64,000 bases of DNA. It comes from Nocardia spumae. Its GTDB lineage: Bacteria; Actinomycetota; Actinomycetes; Mycobacteriales; Mycobacteriaceae. The DNA lies in NCBI RefSeq assembly GCF_020733635.1, contig NZ_JAJFZL010000001.1, positions 5,332,001-5,396,000 of the forward strand, given 5' to 3'. The notes under the pieces are model-generated. The model was not told the DNA's origin and did no database searches. It worked only from the letters and a program-made list of their open reading frames with translations. Of the stretch, positions 1-9,336 are shown piece by piece. Both the position numbers and the translations under genes were made by a program. Numbering within the stretch: the first letter of the stretch is position 1; every line of letters begins with the position of its first letter.

Positions 1-6
1 CTGAAA

Positions 7-1119
7 TCACGCGTCCTGGCGCATCCGCCAGCGGATTCCCTCTTCGATGAAGCCATCGATATCACCGTCGAGCACCGCAGTCGGATTGTTCACTTCGTAG
101 TTGGTGCGCAGGTCCTTCACCATCTGATACGGGTGCAGCACATACGACCGCATCTGGTTGCCCCAGGACGCGCCTTCGTTGGTCTTGAGCGCGTCCATCT
201 CCGCGCGCTCCTCCTGGCGCTTGCGCTCGAGCAGTTTGGCCTGCAGCACGCGCATCGCCGAAATCTTGTTCTGCAACTGCGATTTCTCGTTCTGGCAGGT
301 GACCACGATGCCGGTGGGGATGTGGGTGAGGCGGACGGCGGAGTCGGTGGTGTTGACGCTCTGGCCGCCGGGACCCGAGGACCGGTAGACGTCGACGCGG
401 ACCTCGTTCTCGGGAACTTCGATATGGTCGGTGCCCTCGACCACGGGCAGCACCTCGACCTCGGCGAAGGAGGTCTGGCGGCGGCCCTGGTTGTCGAACG
501 GGCTGATGCGCACCAGCCGATGCGTGCCCATCTCCACCGACAGCGTGCCGTAGGCATAGGGCACCTTGACCGCGAAGGTGGCGCTCTTGATGCCCGCCTC
601 CTCGGCGTAGGAGGTGTCGTAGATCTCAACCGGGTACTTGTGGCTCTCGGCCCAGCGCACGTACATGCGCATCAGCATCTGCGCCCAGTCGGCGGCATCC
701 ACACCGCCGGCGCCGGAGCGGATGTTGACCAGCGCCTCACGCTTGTCGTACTCGCCCGACAGCAGCGTGCGGACCTCCATCGCCTCCACATCGGCGTGCA
801 GCGACGCGCGTTCGGCGTCGGCATCGGCCAATGCGGCGGTGCGGGCCTCGCCCTCTTCCTCCTCGGCCAGCTCGTAGAGCACCGGCAGGTCGTCGAGGCG
901 CTGGCGCAGGTCGGTGGCCCGGCGCAGCTCACCCTGGGCGTGCGAGAGCTCGCTGGTGACCTGCTGGGCGTGTTCCTGGTTGTTCCACAGCTCGGGGTCG
1001 GCGGCCTGATGTTCGAGTTCATCGATACGCCGACGCAGCTCGTCGATGTCGAGCACCGCCTCGACAGTCTTCAACGTGGTGTCGAGTTCGGCGAGATCAG
1101 CGGAAACGTCAGGGTGCAC
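7..1119 (-). CDS. prfB: Peptide chain release factor 2
   Basis: RF2 reads UGA and UAA stop codons on the ribosome and triggers hydrolysis of the peptidyl-tRNA. The 370-residue protein shows the RF2 stop-codon tripeptide SPF at about residues 206-208 and the catalytic GGQ at about 251-253 (context GPGGQSVNT). Both are at the usual spacing and the length is normal. It is read from a GTG start in one continuous frame, so it lacks the programmed +1 frameshift known from Escherichia coli prfB. No strong ribosome binding site is visible. The gene is complete and its stop lies 7 bases inside the window edge. Confidence 0.97.
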   Translation of the reverse strand: MHPDVSADLAELDTTLKTVEAVLDIDELRRRIDELEHQAADPELWNNQEHAQQVTSELSHAQGELRRATDLRQRLDDLPVLYELAEEEEGEARTAALADADAERASLHADVEAMEVRTLLSGEYDKREALVNIRSGAGGVDAADWAQMLMRMYVRWAESHKYPVEIYDTSYAEEAGIKSATFAVKVPYAYGTLSVEMGTHRLVRISPFDNQGRRQTSFAEVEVLPVVEGTDHIEVPENEVRVDVYRSSGPGGQSVNTTDSAVRLTHIPTGIVVTCQNEKSQLQNKISAMRVLQAKLLERKRQEERAEMDALKTNEGASWGNQMRSYVLHPYQMVKDLRTNYEVNNPTAVLDGDIDGFIEEGIRWRMRQDA

Positions 1120-1191
1120 GGTTGTCCAATCTACCGGTCGCCGAGGGGCCGGTGAAATGCGGCGAGTGGCGCACCGGACATGCCGGGCGAT

Positions 1192-2049
1192 TCAGCCCGA
1201 TACCGCGCGCAGTCCGCCGGGGCGGCGACCCGCCAGGGTGTCGAGCGCGGTCGCCGTCGCGTCGTCGGCGGGCAGGTGGATCTGCACGTACTGCTCGTCG
1301 TCGGCGGAGAGGTCCAGCCGCTCGTAGGCAAGCCGCAGCGGACCGGCCTCCGGATGGCGCATACGGACCACTCCGTTCGCGTCCGGGACGCCCGGGATCG
1401 TCGCCAGCCGGCGCGTGAACTCGGGCCCCGCCAGCAGCGACAGGTCGTCGATCAGAGCGGTGACCAGGGGATCAGCGCGGAACGGTCCCTGTTTGAGGGT
1501 CGCGATCGCCAGATCGGCCCGGTGCTCCCAGTCCGGGTAGACGGTGCGGGCGCGCGGATCGGTGAACAACCAGCGCGGATAGTTGGCCGGCAGGCCGCTG
1601 TCGAGCTGCCCGGTCGGCGCCATCAGGGCCCGATAGCCGTCGGTGCAGGCCAGCACCTCGCCGAGTCGATTGAACACGGCCGCCGGGGCGGGGGCGAGCC
1701 GATCCAGGATCGCCCGCACCGGCGGGCGCACCACCCGATTGGGATGCGGGCTGCCGTTGCAGGTGAAGCCGGGCTCGGCACCTTTGGCCAGCCGGTGCAG
1801 GTGCACCCGCTGGGTCGGCGTCAATGCGAGCACCTCGGCGAAGGACGACAGCACCGCGGCCGACGGGTGACGGTCGCGCCCCTGCTCGAGCCGGGTCAGA
1901 TATTCGACGCTGACACCGGCGAGGGTCGCCAGCTCGGCCCGGCGCAGGCCCGGTGTCCGGCGGCGCGCACCCGCCGGGAGACCGACCTGTGCCGGCGATA
2001 CCGATTCGCGCAGGCTCCGCAGGAAGGTCCCCAACTCGTTGTCGCTCAC
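1192..2049 (-). CDS. XRE-family regulator with MmyB-type ligand domain
   Basis: A 285-residue cytoplasmic transcription factor. Residues about 5-75 form an XRE helix-turn-helix (RRAELATLAGVSVEYLTRLE is the recognition region). The rest resembles the MmyB-like putative ligand-binding domain found in many actinobacterial regulators of this size. It is divergent from the FMN reductase at 2192 with about 140 bases between them. In this family the divergently placed oxidoreductase is often the target, so regulation of the reductase is a reasonable inference. The ligand is unknown. Confidence 0.85.
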   Translation of the reverse strand: MSDNELGTFLRSLRESVSPAQVGLPAGARRRTPGLRRAELATLAGVSVEYLTRLEQGRDRHPSAAVLSSFAEVLALTPTQRVHLHRLAKGAEPGFTCNGSPHPNRVVRPPVRAILDRLAPAPAAVFNRLGEVLACTDGYRALMAPTGQLDSGLPANYPRWLFTDPRARTVYPDWEHRADLAIATLKQGPFRADPLVTALIDDLSLLAGPEFTRRLATIPGVPDANGVVRMRHPEAGPLRLAYERLDLSADDEQYVQIHLPADDATATALDTLAGRRPGGLRAVSG

Positions 2050-2191
2050 CGATCGAACCTAACAGTGCCGATCGCGCGGAGAGTGGCCCTGCCACTACCA
2101 CCCTCGGCACGGACTCCCTGCCGTTCGCCGAACGGACGACAGTCGAAGCCGGACGGTCGCACGACCGCATCCATCGCTGTAGGAGGTTGGA

Positions 2192-2788
2192 ATGTCCAGC
2201 AACGCTGTGAAACTCGCGGTCATCGTCGGCAGTGTCCGGGACGGGCGTTTCGGCCCGGTCGTGGCCGACTGGTTCGCCGAACAGGCCCGCCGGCACGACG
2301 ATTTCGAGGTTCAGGTCGTCGATCTGGCCGAGGTGGACCTACCGCTCGCGCTGCCGGCGGTGTCGCCGCTGATGGAGCCGAATCCGGTGCGCCCGCAGGG
2401 AATGCTTCCGCTCACCCACGCATTGGATGAGGCCGATGCCGTCGTCATCGTGACCCCGGACATCAATCGCAGCTACCCCGCGTCGATCAAACTCGCCATC
2501 GATTGGCATTTCACCCAGTGGAACGACAAGCCCATCGGATTCGTGGGTTACGGCGGGAAGAGCGGCGGCCTGTACGCGATCGGCCACCTGCGCCAGGTCT
2601 TCAACGAGCTCAACGCCCACACCGTCCGCGACTACGTCGCCTTCCCCCGGTATTTCGAACTGTTCGACGCCGACGGCGCCCTGCGCGATCCCGCCCCCTC
2701 CGAGGCGGCCGCCCGGGCCATGCTCGACCAACTCCATCGCTGGGCGGTTCCGCTGGCCGCGATGCGGACCGCGACCCAACCGGCGTAG
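2192..2788 (+). CDS. NADPH-dependent FMN reductase family protein
   Basis: A 198-residue flavodoxin-like reductase of the NADPH-dependent FMN reductase family, which passes electrons from NADPH through FMN to quinones, azo compounds or metals. The N-terminal phosphate-binding loop reads GSVRDGRFGP (about residues 13-22). The family's active-site stretch is seen as DINRSYPASIK and the second flavin loop as GYGGKSGG. The ATG start is fixed by a strong AGGAGG ribosome binding site about 8 bases upstream. It is divergent from the XRE regulator, its probable controller. The natural substrate cannot be read from sequence. Confidence 0.9.
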   Translation: MSSNAVKLAVIVGSVRDGRFGPVVADWFAEQARRHDDFEVQVVDLAEVDLPLALPAVSPLMEPNPVRPQGMLPLTHALDEADAVVIVTPDINRSYPASIKLAIDWHFTQWNDKPIGFVGYGGKSGGLYAIGHLRQVFNELNAHTVRDYVAFPRYFELFDADGALRDPAPSEAAARAMLDQLHRWAVPLAAMRTATQPA

Positions 2789-2897
2789 TGATCCGCGCCC
2801 GCTCAGTGGGCACTCCGGTCCGGCGGGGCGATCACGACACTAGCCTCGATTCCGAATGTCTGATTCGCAGTCGAAGTCAGCCGAAACAGGAGGGTCG

Positions 2898-3704
2898 ATG
2901 GGGACCATCGCCGTAACCGGTAGCGCGTCGGGAATCGGCGCGGCCGTCGCCGCGCATCTGGAGAAGGAAGGGCATCGGGTCATCGGCGTCGACCTGCGCG
3001 ATGCCGACGTGACCGCCGATCTGGGCACGCCCGAGGGCCGCGCTCGAGCGGTCGCCGAGGTCACCCGGATCAGCGCGGGCCGGCTCGACGGATTCCTGCC
3101 GTTCGCCGGGGTCGCCGCCGCCACCGGACGGCCCGGCGGACTGGTGGTGTCGGTGAACTACTTCGGCGCCATCGCGCTGCTGGAGGGGTTGCGGCCGCTG
3201 CTGCGCGAATCCGACGCCGCGTCGGTGGTGCTGGTGTCGTCGAATTCCACCACGACACAACCGATGTGGCCGGTCGAGCTGGCCGAAGCATGTCTGGCCG
3301 GTGACGAGGAAGGCGCCCGCGCCATCGCGGAATCCTTCGGCGATCTCGGCGCCATCCAGGCCTATCCGGCGACCAAGGCGGCACTGGCCTGGTACGCGCG
3401 CACCAAATCCGCCGAGTACATCGGCGAGGGCATCCGCCTCAACGCCATCGCGCCGGGCATCATCGACACCCCGATGACGCAGGAGGGCAGCAAGGACGCG
3501 CTCACCGGCGAGGGGATGAAGCAGTTCCTCGCGATGACTCCGATCGGGCGCGCGGGACGCCCCGAGGAGATCGCCGAACTCGCGGCATTCCTGTTGTCGG
3601 ACAAAGCCGGATTCTTCGTCGGATCGGTGGTGTTCTGCGACGGCGGAATCGATGCCGCCTTCCGCGGCAAGGACTGGCCCGCGGTCTGGAATCCGCAGCA
3701 GTAG
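2898..3704 (+). CDS. Short-chain dehydrogenase/reductase
   Basis: A classical SDR oxidoreductase of 268 residues with an NAD(P)-binding TGSASGIG loop close to the N-terminus, the catalytic Ser in VSSNS, and the YPATK form of the YxxxK motif. The start at 2898 is preferred over an in-frame ATG at 2856, because it has a CAGGAGGG ribosome binding site ending 3 bases upstream and begins directly with the Rossmann fold strand. A region of about 30 residues before the catalytic Tyr resembles 3-alpha-hydroxysteroid dehydrogenase-like SDRs, but the substrate is not assignable. It stands alone, about 110 bases after the reductase gene. Confidence 0.9.
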   Translation: MGTIAVTGSASGIGAAVAAHLEKEGHRVIGVDLRDADVTADLGTPEGRARAVAEVTRISAGRLDGFLPFAGVAAATGRPGGLVVSVNYFGAIALLEGLRPLLRESDAASVVLVSSNSTTTQPMWPVELAEACLAGDEEGARAIAESFGDLGAIQAYPATKAALAWYARTKSAEYIGEGIRLNAIAPGIIDTPMTQEGSKDALTGEGMKQFLAMTPIGRAGRPEEIAELAAFLLSDKAGFFVGSVVFCDGGIDAAFRGKDWPAVWNPQQ

Positions 3705-3752
3705 GGCCCGGTCGGCGGTGTCGGGAACGGTCGCGCCCACTACGGTTGCGGT

Positions 3753-4538
3753 GTGAGCGAGCATGCCAGCGATCTCGAACTTGCCCTGCGATTGGCCGAC
3801 GAGGCCGACGCGATCACCCGCGAACGCTTCGGCGCGCTGGATCTGAAGGTCGATTCCAAGCCGGATCTGACTCCGGTGTCGGACGCGGATCTGGCCGTCG
3901 AGCGGGCGCTGCGGGCGACGCTGATCGAGCGACGCCCGCACGATGCGGTGCTGGGTGAGGAGTTCGGCGGCGATGCCGAATTCGTCGGCCGGCAGTGGGT
4001 GATCGACCCGATCGACGGCACCAAGAACTTCGTGCGCGGCGTACCGGTCTGGGCCAGCCTGATCGCCCTGCTGCAGGACGGGGTTCCGGTCCTCGGCGTG
4101 GTCAGCGCCCCCGCACTGCGCCGGCGCTGGTGGGCCGCAACGGGTTCCGGCGCCTGGACCCGCTTCGACTCCGATGAGCCCACCGCGATCTCGGTGTCCG
4201 CGGTGGCCGGGCTGAACTCGGCCAGCCTCGCCATCTCGAGCCTGTCCGGCTGGCGCGACCTGGGCCTGCGCGACCAGCTGATCGATCTCACCGACCAGGT
4301 CTGGCGCACCCGCGGCTACGGCGACTTCTTCGGTTACTGCCTGCTCGCCGAGGGTGCGGTCGATATCGCCACCGAGCCCGAGGTCTCGCTGTGGGATCTG
4401 GCGCCGCTCGATGTGCTCGTGCGCGAGGCCGGTGGCACCTTCACCGCCCTGGACGGAACTCCCGGCCCGCATCACGGCAGCGCCGTCGCGACCAACGGGC
4501 TGCTCCACGAGTCGGTACTGACCGCTCTGCGCGCCTGA
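3753..4538 (+). CDS. hisN: Histidinol-phosphatase of the inositol monophosphatase family
   Basis: A 261-residue Mg-dependent phosphatase that in actinobacteria dephosphorylates histidinol phosphate, the penultimate step of histidine synthesis. The metal-binding motifs of the IMPase fold are present: GEEFGG near residue 70, DPIDGTKNF near residue 85, and [15 protein letters not shown] near residue 215. The GTG start at 3753 gives the expected N-terminus. The order hisN followed by two acyl-CoA dehydrogenases matches M. tuberculosis Rv3137 to Rv3140, which supports hisN over a generic inositol phosphatase. Here an ABC exporter pair has come in between. Confidence 0.88.
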   Translation: MSEHASDLELALRLADEADAITRERFGALDLKVDSKPDLTPVSDADLAVERALRATLIERRPHDAVLGEEFGGDAEFVGRQWVIDPIDGTKNFVRGVPVWASLIALLQDGVPVLGVVSAPALRRRWWAATGSGAWTRFDSDEPTAISVSAVAGLNSASLAISSLSGWRDLGLRDQLIDLTDQVWRTRGYGDFFGYCLLAEGAVDIATEPEVSLWDLAPLDVLVREAGGTFTALDGTPGPHHGSAVATNGLLHESVLTALRA

Positions 4539-4544
4539 GTCCCG

Positions 4545-4574
4545 CCGGTGTGACATAAGCCGGTGTGACATAAG
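4545..4574. repeat. Tandem duplication of a 15-bp unit
   Basis: The unit CCGGTGTGACATAAG occurs twice head to tail with no mismatch, starting 6 bases after the hisN stop codon and 61 bases before the ABC transporter start. It could be a paired regulator site or a simple replication-slippage duplication. No known operator is matched. Confidence 0.9.
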
Positions 4575-4635
4575 TCAGCCCGGGCGGGTCCGCAGGGCCC
4601 TCCCCATGCTCGCGTCGACCGCGCAATCTGAGCCC

Positions 4636-5529
4636 ATGGCTCCGATGATCGCGATGCGCGGCCTGACCAAGTACTACGGCCGGGCACCGGCATTGCTCGA
4701 CCTCGATCTCGAGGTGCCGCCCGGGGTGATCTTCGGATACCTCGGCCCCAACGGCGCGGGAAAGACGACGACGGTGCGGATGCTGGTCGGTCTCATGCGG
4801 CCGACCCGTGGTTCGATCATCGTCGCCGGCGCCGACATCGAACGTGCGCGATCGACCGCACAACGCCATATCGGTTATCTCCCAGGACAATTCGTCGCCT
4901 ATCCCGATCTGACGGCGGAGCGGTATCTGACCTATCTGGCGCGCCTGCGCGGCGATGTCGCGGCGGCCGGAGTGCGCCGGCTGGCCGAGCGGTTGCACGT
5001 GGACACGTCGACTCGAATCGGCGCGATGTCGCACGGCAATCGGCAGAAGGTCGGCCTCGTCCAGGCCTTCATGTCCGACCCGGACGTGCTGGTTCTCGAC
5101 GAGCCGACCCAGGGACTGGATCCCCTGGTCCAGCGAGAGTTCCTGCTCATGTTGCGCGAAGCCCGCGACGCCGGGCGCACCGTCTTCCTGTCCTCGCATG
5201 TGTTGTCCGAGGTGCAGGCCGTAGCGGACACCGTCGCGATTCTGCGGCACGGCCGGTTGGTCGAGGTTCGATCGGTCGCGGCGTTGACAGCGCAAACGCT
5301 GCGGCGGCTCGATCTCACCTTCGCGGCGACGCCGCCGGATCCACAGCTGCTGCGCGCGGTGGGCGGCGTACGGTCGGTCACCGGCACCGGCCGGACGCTG
5401 CATGTCGAGCTGGACGGCTCGATCGCCGAGCTACTGAAATTCGTCGCTCCGTACGGGGTGAGCGATCTCATCAGCCATGAACCCGATCTCGAGGATGTCT
5501 TCCTCACCTACTACGGACAGGATCGCTGA
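4636..5529 (+). CDS. ABC exporter ATP-binding protein
   Basis: The ATPase subunit of an ABC-2 type exporter. Walker A reads GPNGAGKTT, the signature is the variant SHGNRQKVGL in place of LSGGQ, Walker B is VLVLDEPTQGLDP and the switch His is in SSHV. The C-terminal 90 residues are the accessory domain common in drug/antibiotic exporters. Start at ATG 4636 (297 residues); an ATG ten codons upstream is also possible, and neither has a strong ribosome binding site. It overlaps the permease start by one base, so the two are translationally coupled. Cargo unknown. Confidence 0.9.
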   Translation: MAPMIAMRGLTKYYGRAPALLDLDLEVPPGVIFGYLGPNGAGKTTTVRMLVGLMRPTRGSIIVAGADIERARSTAQRHIGYLPGQFVAYPDLTAERYLTYLARLRGDVAAAGVRRLAERLHVDTSTRIGAMSHGNRQKVGLVQAFMSDPDVLVLDEPTQGLDPLVQREFLLMLREARDAGRTVFLSSHVLSEVQAVADTVAILRHGRLVEVRSVAALTAQTLRRLDLTFAATPPDPQLLRAVGGVRSVTGTGRTLHVELDGSIAELLKFVAPYGVSDLISHEPDLEDVFLTYYGQDR

Positions 5530-6323
5530 TGTTTCGCACGGTGTACGTGAAGTGCCTGCGCGACCAGCGCCACGGATTGCTGGGCTGGAGCGTGGGGATC
5601 GTCGCGCTGGTACTGCTGGAATCGGCTCTGTGGCCGTCGATTTCGCGCATCCCCGGCCTTCGGCAGCTAATGGACAACTACCCGGAAGCACTGCGCAAGC
5701 TGCTCGGTATCAATGACTTCTTCACCGGCACCGGCTTCCTCGACACCGAGCTGTACAGCATCATGCTGCCCATCCTGTTCCTGGTGTTCGCGGTGTCGCG
5801 GGGCGCTCGCGCGATCGCGGGCGAGGAAGAGGCCGGGACGCTCGAGGTGCTGTTGGTGACCCGGGTGACGCCGATGCGGTTGCTGCTGGTGCAGGCCATG
5901 GTCCTGCTCACCGGGCTGGTGCTGCTCGGCACCGTGCTGTTCGCGGCCGTGATCGCGTTCTCGGCGATATTCGGGATGCACATCGGCGTCGGCGCGGCGG
6001 CGACCGGGTCGGTGGCGATGGTCACACTGGCCGCGCCGTTCGGCGGGTTGGCGCTGGCCGTCAGCGCGGCCACCGGCCGCCGCCTCGTCGCGGTCGCGGT
6101 GGCGAGCGTCGCCGCGGTTGCCGCATATGTGCTGTACGCGGCGTCGAAGATTGTCGACGCCGTACACCCCTGGGGCCGGTGGTCGCCGTTCGAGCAGGCT
6201 CTCTCCTCCGGGCCGATGGGCGCGGGCCCGCGGCCGGGCTATGTGTGGCTCGCCGTCGTCGCGGCCTTTTTCGTGGTCGCGGCACTGCCGATCTTCGACC
6301 GGCGTGATATCGCCGGGGTCTGA
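5529..6323 (+). CDS. ABC-2 type exporter permease
   Basis: A 264-residue inner-membrane protein with about six hydrophobic segments: one after a short cytoplasmic N-terminus, three or four in the middle, and one ending just before the C-terminal motif FDRRDI. That motif is typical of ABC-2 permeases that work with the ATPase encoded immediately upstream. Its ATG shares a base with the upstream stop codon. Together the pair would form a homodimeric exporter. No substrate clue is visible besides the location between hisN and the fadE genes. Confidence 0.85.
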   Translation: MFRTVYVKCLRDQRHGLLGWSVGIVALVLLESALWPSISRIPGLRQLMDNYPEALRKLLGINDFFTGTGFLDTELYSIMLPILFLVFAVSRGARAIAGEEEAGTLEVLLVTRVTPMRLLLVQAMVLLTGLVLLGTVLFAAVIAFSAIFGMHIGVGAAATGSVAMVTLAAPFGGLALAVSAATGRRLVAVAVASVAAVAAYVLYAASKIVDAVHPWGRWSPFEQALSSGPMGAGPRPGYVWLAVVAAFFVVAALPIFDRRDIAGV

Positions 6324-6347
6324 GAATCGACGGAATCCACACAGTGC

Positions 6348-6395
6348 TCGACTGCGTTCTTACTCTGGAGTAAGATAGACTTACTCGAAAGTAAG
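6348..6395 (+). promoter_or_regulatory. Promoter with two tandem palindromic operators before fadE genes
   Basis: Two palindromes sit 21 bp apart, about two helical turns. The first, 6359-6374, is CTTACTC-TG-GAGTAAG with perfect 7-bp arms. The second, 6380-6395, is CTTACT-CGAA-AGTAAG with perfect 6-bp arms. A plausible sigma-A type promoter, TCGACT (6348-6353), 17-bp spacer, TAAGAT (6371-6376), is overlapped by the first palindrome, and the second covers the expected start point. This is the layout expected for repression by a dimeric, TetR-like regulator. No such regulator gene is adjacent. Confidence 0.75.
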
Positions 6396-6443
6396 ATGCT
6401 GGGATCGATCACCCGAAACCCCCACCCGAGAAGACTGGTGACT

Positions 6444-7829
6444 ATGAGCACTCGAGACACCGCAACCACGCGACGTCCGGATTCTGCTGTCGGCCTCAAC
6501 CCGGTGAAGCGTGACTGGATGGGCGCCGCCATGCGGGTCATGACGACTATTACCGGGTCCGAGCTGGCCGAGAAGTACAACCTGCGCAAGCCCATCGAAC
6601 GGCTCACCTACGAGGGCACCAAGACCGGTTTCCGCACGCTCGGCGCCGCGACGCGCGCGTTCGGCAAGGTATCCGGCGGCGGAAAGCCGAAGCGCTTGCC
6701 CGCCAACGAGTCCCGGGGCAAGGACTACTTCGATCTGACGCCGACCGACGAGCAGCAGATGATCGTCGAGACGGTCCGCGAATTCGCCGCCGAGATCCTG
6801 CGCCCGGCCGCCTTCGAGGCCGACGCGGCGGCCACTGCTCCGAAGGATCTGCTCGAGCGAGCCGCCGAGCTCGGCATCACGCTGATCAACGTGCCCGAGG
6901 AACTCGAGGGAGCGGCCACCGAACGTGGCGCGGTCACCAACTCACTGGTGGCGGAGGCGCTCGCGCACGGCGATATGGGTCTGGCCCTGCCGATCCTCGC
7001 GCCCTCGGGCGTGGCGGTCGCGCTGTCGCAGTGGGGTTCGGACGCGCAGCAGCAAACCTACCTCGGCGCATTCACGGGTGAGAACGTGCCGCAGTCGTCG
7101 GTGGTCATCAGCGAGCCGCGCGCCCTGTTCGATCCGTTCGCCCTGCAGACCAAGGCCACCCGCTCCCCCAGCGGCTACCGGCTCAACGGTGTCAAGAGCC
7201 TGGTCCCGGCCGCCGGTGACGCCGAGCTGTTCATCATCGGCGCCGAGCTCGACGGCCGCCCGGCGCTGTTCGTCGTCGAATCCGACACCCCTGGCGTAGT
7301 GGTCGAGGCCGACCCGAGCATGGGTCTGCGCGCCGCCGGCCTGGGCCGGCTGATTCTGGACAACGTGGCCGTACCGGCCGAGGCGATCCTGGGTGACGGT
7401 GACGCCGCCCAGCGCGCCGACGAGTACGCCGACGCGGTGCGGCTGGCCCGCCTGGGCTGGGCCTCGCTCGCCGCCGGCACCGGTCAGGCCGTCCTCGACT
7501 ACGTCAAGCCGTATGTGAAGGAGCGCGAGGCGTTCGGCGAGCCGATCGCGCATCGCCAGGCGGTGGCGTTCATGGTCGCCAATATCGCCATCGAACTCGA
7601 CGGCCTGCGGCTCGTGACTCTGCGGGGTGCGTCACGCGCGGAGCAGGGTCTGTCGTTCGCCCGCGAGGCGGCACTGGCCCGCAAGCTGGCCACCGACAAG
7701 GGCATGCAGATCGGCCTCGACGGCGTGCAGCTGCTCGGCGGTCACGGCTTCACCAAGGAACACCCGGTCGAGCGCTGGTACCGCGATCTGCGGGCCATCG
7801 GCGTCGCCGAAGGTGTGGTGCTCGTGTAG
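6444..7829 (+). CDS. fadE24: Acyl-CoA dehydrogenase, FadE24-like
   Basis: A 461-residue flavoprotein that introduces the alpha-beta double bond into acyl-CoA. The acyl-CoA dehydrogenase N-terminal, middle and C-terminal helical domains run from about residue 95 to the end. The first 90 residues are an extension found in the mycobacterial FadE24 type. ATG 6444 is chosen because the in-frame ATG at 6396 directly abuts the second operator palindrome and falls in or next to the promoter. The position after hisN and before a second dehydrogenase matches Rv3139-Rv3140. The two probably form one operon (74-base gap) and may work as a heteromer, as many mycobacterial FadE pairs do. Symbol by synteny and similarity from memory. 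Confidence 0.82.
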   Translation: MSTRDTATTRRPDSAVGLNPVKRDWMGAAMRVMTTITGSELAEKYNLRKPIERLTYEGTKTGFRTLGAATRAFGKVSGGGKPKRLPANESRGKDYFDLTPTDEQQMIVETVREFAAEILRPAAFEADAAATAPKDLLERAAELGITLINVPEELEGAATERGAVTNSLVAEALAHGDMGLALPILAPSGVAVALSQWGSDAQQQTYLGAFTGENVPQSSVVISEPRALFDPFALQTKATRSPSGYRLNGVKSLVPAAGDAELFIIGAELDGRPALFVVESDTPGVVVEADPSMGLRAAGLGRLILDNVAVPAEAILGDGDAAQRADEYADAVRLARLGWASLAAGTGQAVLDYVKPYVKEREAFGEPIAHRQAVAFMVANIAIELDGLRLVTLRGASRAEQGLSFAREAALARKLATDKGMQIGLDGVQLLGGHGFTKEHPVERWYRDLRAIGVAEGVVLV

Positions 7830-7902
7830 TCGGCGCGCGCCAGCGTCAGTCCAGAATCAAGGCGGGCCGCGAACCGGCCGACTCCCTCAGGAGAACCTGA
7901 AC

Positions 7903-9141
7903 ATGATCAATCTCGAACTTCCCAAGAAGCTGCGGGCCAGCGCCAACCAGGCCCACCAGGTCGCCGCCGAGATCTTCCGCCCGATCTCGCGCAAATACGA
8001 CCTGGGCGAACACGAGTACCCGGTCGAACTCGACACCATGGCCGCCATGGTCGAGGGCCTGGCCGACTCCGGCACCCAGGACATCTCCGGTGCGACCGGC
8101 GGCCGCAAGGCCAAGTCGGGCGAGGAGGCCGGTGACGCCCACGCCACAGAACTGCTCGGCAACAGCAACGGCGGCAACATGTCCGCACTGCTGAACGCGC
8201 TCGAAACCTGCTGGGGCGATGTCGGTCTCATGCTGTCGATCCCCTACCAGGGTCTCGGTAACGCAGCCATCGCCGCGGTCGCCACCGACGAACAGCTCGA
8301 GCGCTTCGGCAAGGTGTGGGCCGCGATGGCCATCACCGAACCCTCGTTCGGCTCGGACTCCGCCGCGGTGTCGACCACCGCGGTGCTCGACGGTGACGAG
8401 TGGGTGCTCAACGGCACCAAGATCTTCGTGACCGCCGGTTCGCGCGCCACCCACATCGTGGTGTGGGCCAGTGTCGACAAGTCCAAGGGCCGCGCGGCGA
8501 TCAAGTCGTTCGTCGTGCCGCAGGATGCCCCGGGCCTCACCGTCGCTCGGCTCGAGCACAAGCTGGGTATCAAGGCCTCCGATACCGCCGAGCTTCGCCT
8601 CGAGGACTGCCGCATTCCGGCCGACAACATCCTGGGCAGCCCGGAAGTCAACGTGGAGAAGGGTTTTGCCGGGGTCATGCAGACCTTCGACAACACCCGC
8701 CCGCTGGTGGCCGCGATGGCCGTCGGCGTCGGCCGCGCCGCGCTCGAGGAACTGCGCAAGATCCTCGAGGACTCGGGTGTGGAGATCTCCTACGACACCC
8801 CGGCCAACAACCAGTCCGCCGCCGCCGCGGAATTCCTTCGCCTGGAATCGGATTGGGAAGCCGCCTATCTGCTGTCGCTGCGCGCGGCGTGGATGGCCGA
8901 CAACAAGAAGCCGAACAGCCTCGAGGCGTCCATGTCCAAGGCCAAGGCCGGCCGCATGGGCACCGACGTCACCCTCAAGGCGGTCGAACTGGCCGGCGCC
9001 ATCGGCTACTCCGAGCGCACCCTGCTGGAGAAGTGGAGCCGCGACTCGAAGATCCTCGACATCTTCGAGGGCACCCAGCAGATTCAGCAGCTGATCGTGG
9101 CGCGGCGGGTGCTGGAGTTGTCCAGCGCCGAGCTGAAGTAG
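7903..9141 (+). CDS. fadE23: Acyl-CoA dehydrogenase, FadE23-like
   Basis: A 412-residue acyl-CoA dehydrogenase, second gene of the fadE24-fadE23-like pair. The start at 7903 has a CAGGAG ribosome binding site 9 bases upstream; the reading frame is open further 5' but those codons lie inside the preceding gene. The middle domain shows the family stretch AITEPSFGSD, in which a residue contacting the flavin lies, and the C-terminal domain has the FEGTQQIQQ stretch typical of flavin-contacting acyl-CoA dehydrogenase ends. A strong hairpin terminator follows 14 bases after the stop codon. The acyl substrate is not known. Confidence 0.85.
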   Translation: MINLELPKKLRASANQAHQVAAEIFRPISRKYDLGEHEYPVELDTMAAMVEGLADSGTQDISGATGGRKAKSGEEAGDAHATELLGNSNGGNMSALLNALETCWGDVGLMLSIPYQGLGNAAIAAVATDEQLERFGKVWAAMAITEPSFGSDSAAVSTTAVLDGDEWVLNGTKIFVTAGSRATHIVVWASVDKSKGRAAIKSFVVPQDAPGLTVARLEHKLGIKASDTAELRLEDCRIPADNILGSPEVNVEKGFAGVMQTFDNTRPLVAAMAVGVGRAALEELRKILEDSGVEISYDTPANNQSAAAAEFLRLESDWEAAYLLSLRAAWMADNKKPNSLEASMSKAKAGRMGTDVTLKAVELAGAIGYSERTLLEKWSRDSKILDIFEGTQQIQQLIVARRVLELSSAELK

Positions 9142-9155
9142 GTTGTAGGACAACG

Positions 9156-9189
9156 GAAACCGGTGTGAGCGATGGCTCACACCGGTTTC
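9156..9189 (+). terminator. Rho-independent-type terminator after fadE pair
   Basis: A perfect 15-bp inverted repeat (9156-9170 against 9175-9189) with a 4-base GATG loop is followed by a T-rich tail, TTGCTTTC. It lies 14 bases after the fadE23 stop codon. Confidence 0.9.
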
Positions 9190-9336
9190 TTGCTTTCGGC
9201 GGCGTCTTCCGCTCGGTGTTCGCGACTATCCCTCCTGAGCGGTCTCCCACCACCTGGGCGGATACGGCCAGAACCGACCGGTGTGAGTAGCGTTGATCTC
9301 GCACCGGTTCATGTAGCCCGACCGAGGAGGACGACG

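Noticed and set aside
7-1119. Programmed frameshift in prfB
   Set aside because: The protein is complete in one frame from the GTG start; there is no in-frame UGA near codon 25.
4545-4574. TGTCACA within the 15-bp repeats as ECF41 promoters (minus strand)
   Set aside because: No CGTC follows at 16 bases and no gene lies in the right direction at a sensible distance.
7627-7902. N-terminal extension of the second acyl-CoA dehydrogenase into the first
   Set aside because: The extension is an out-of-frame reading of the upstream gene; a clear CAGGAG ribosome binding site marks ATG 7903.
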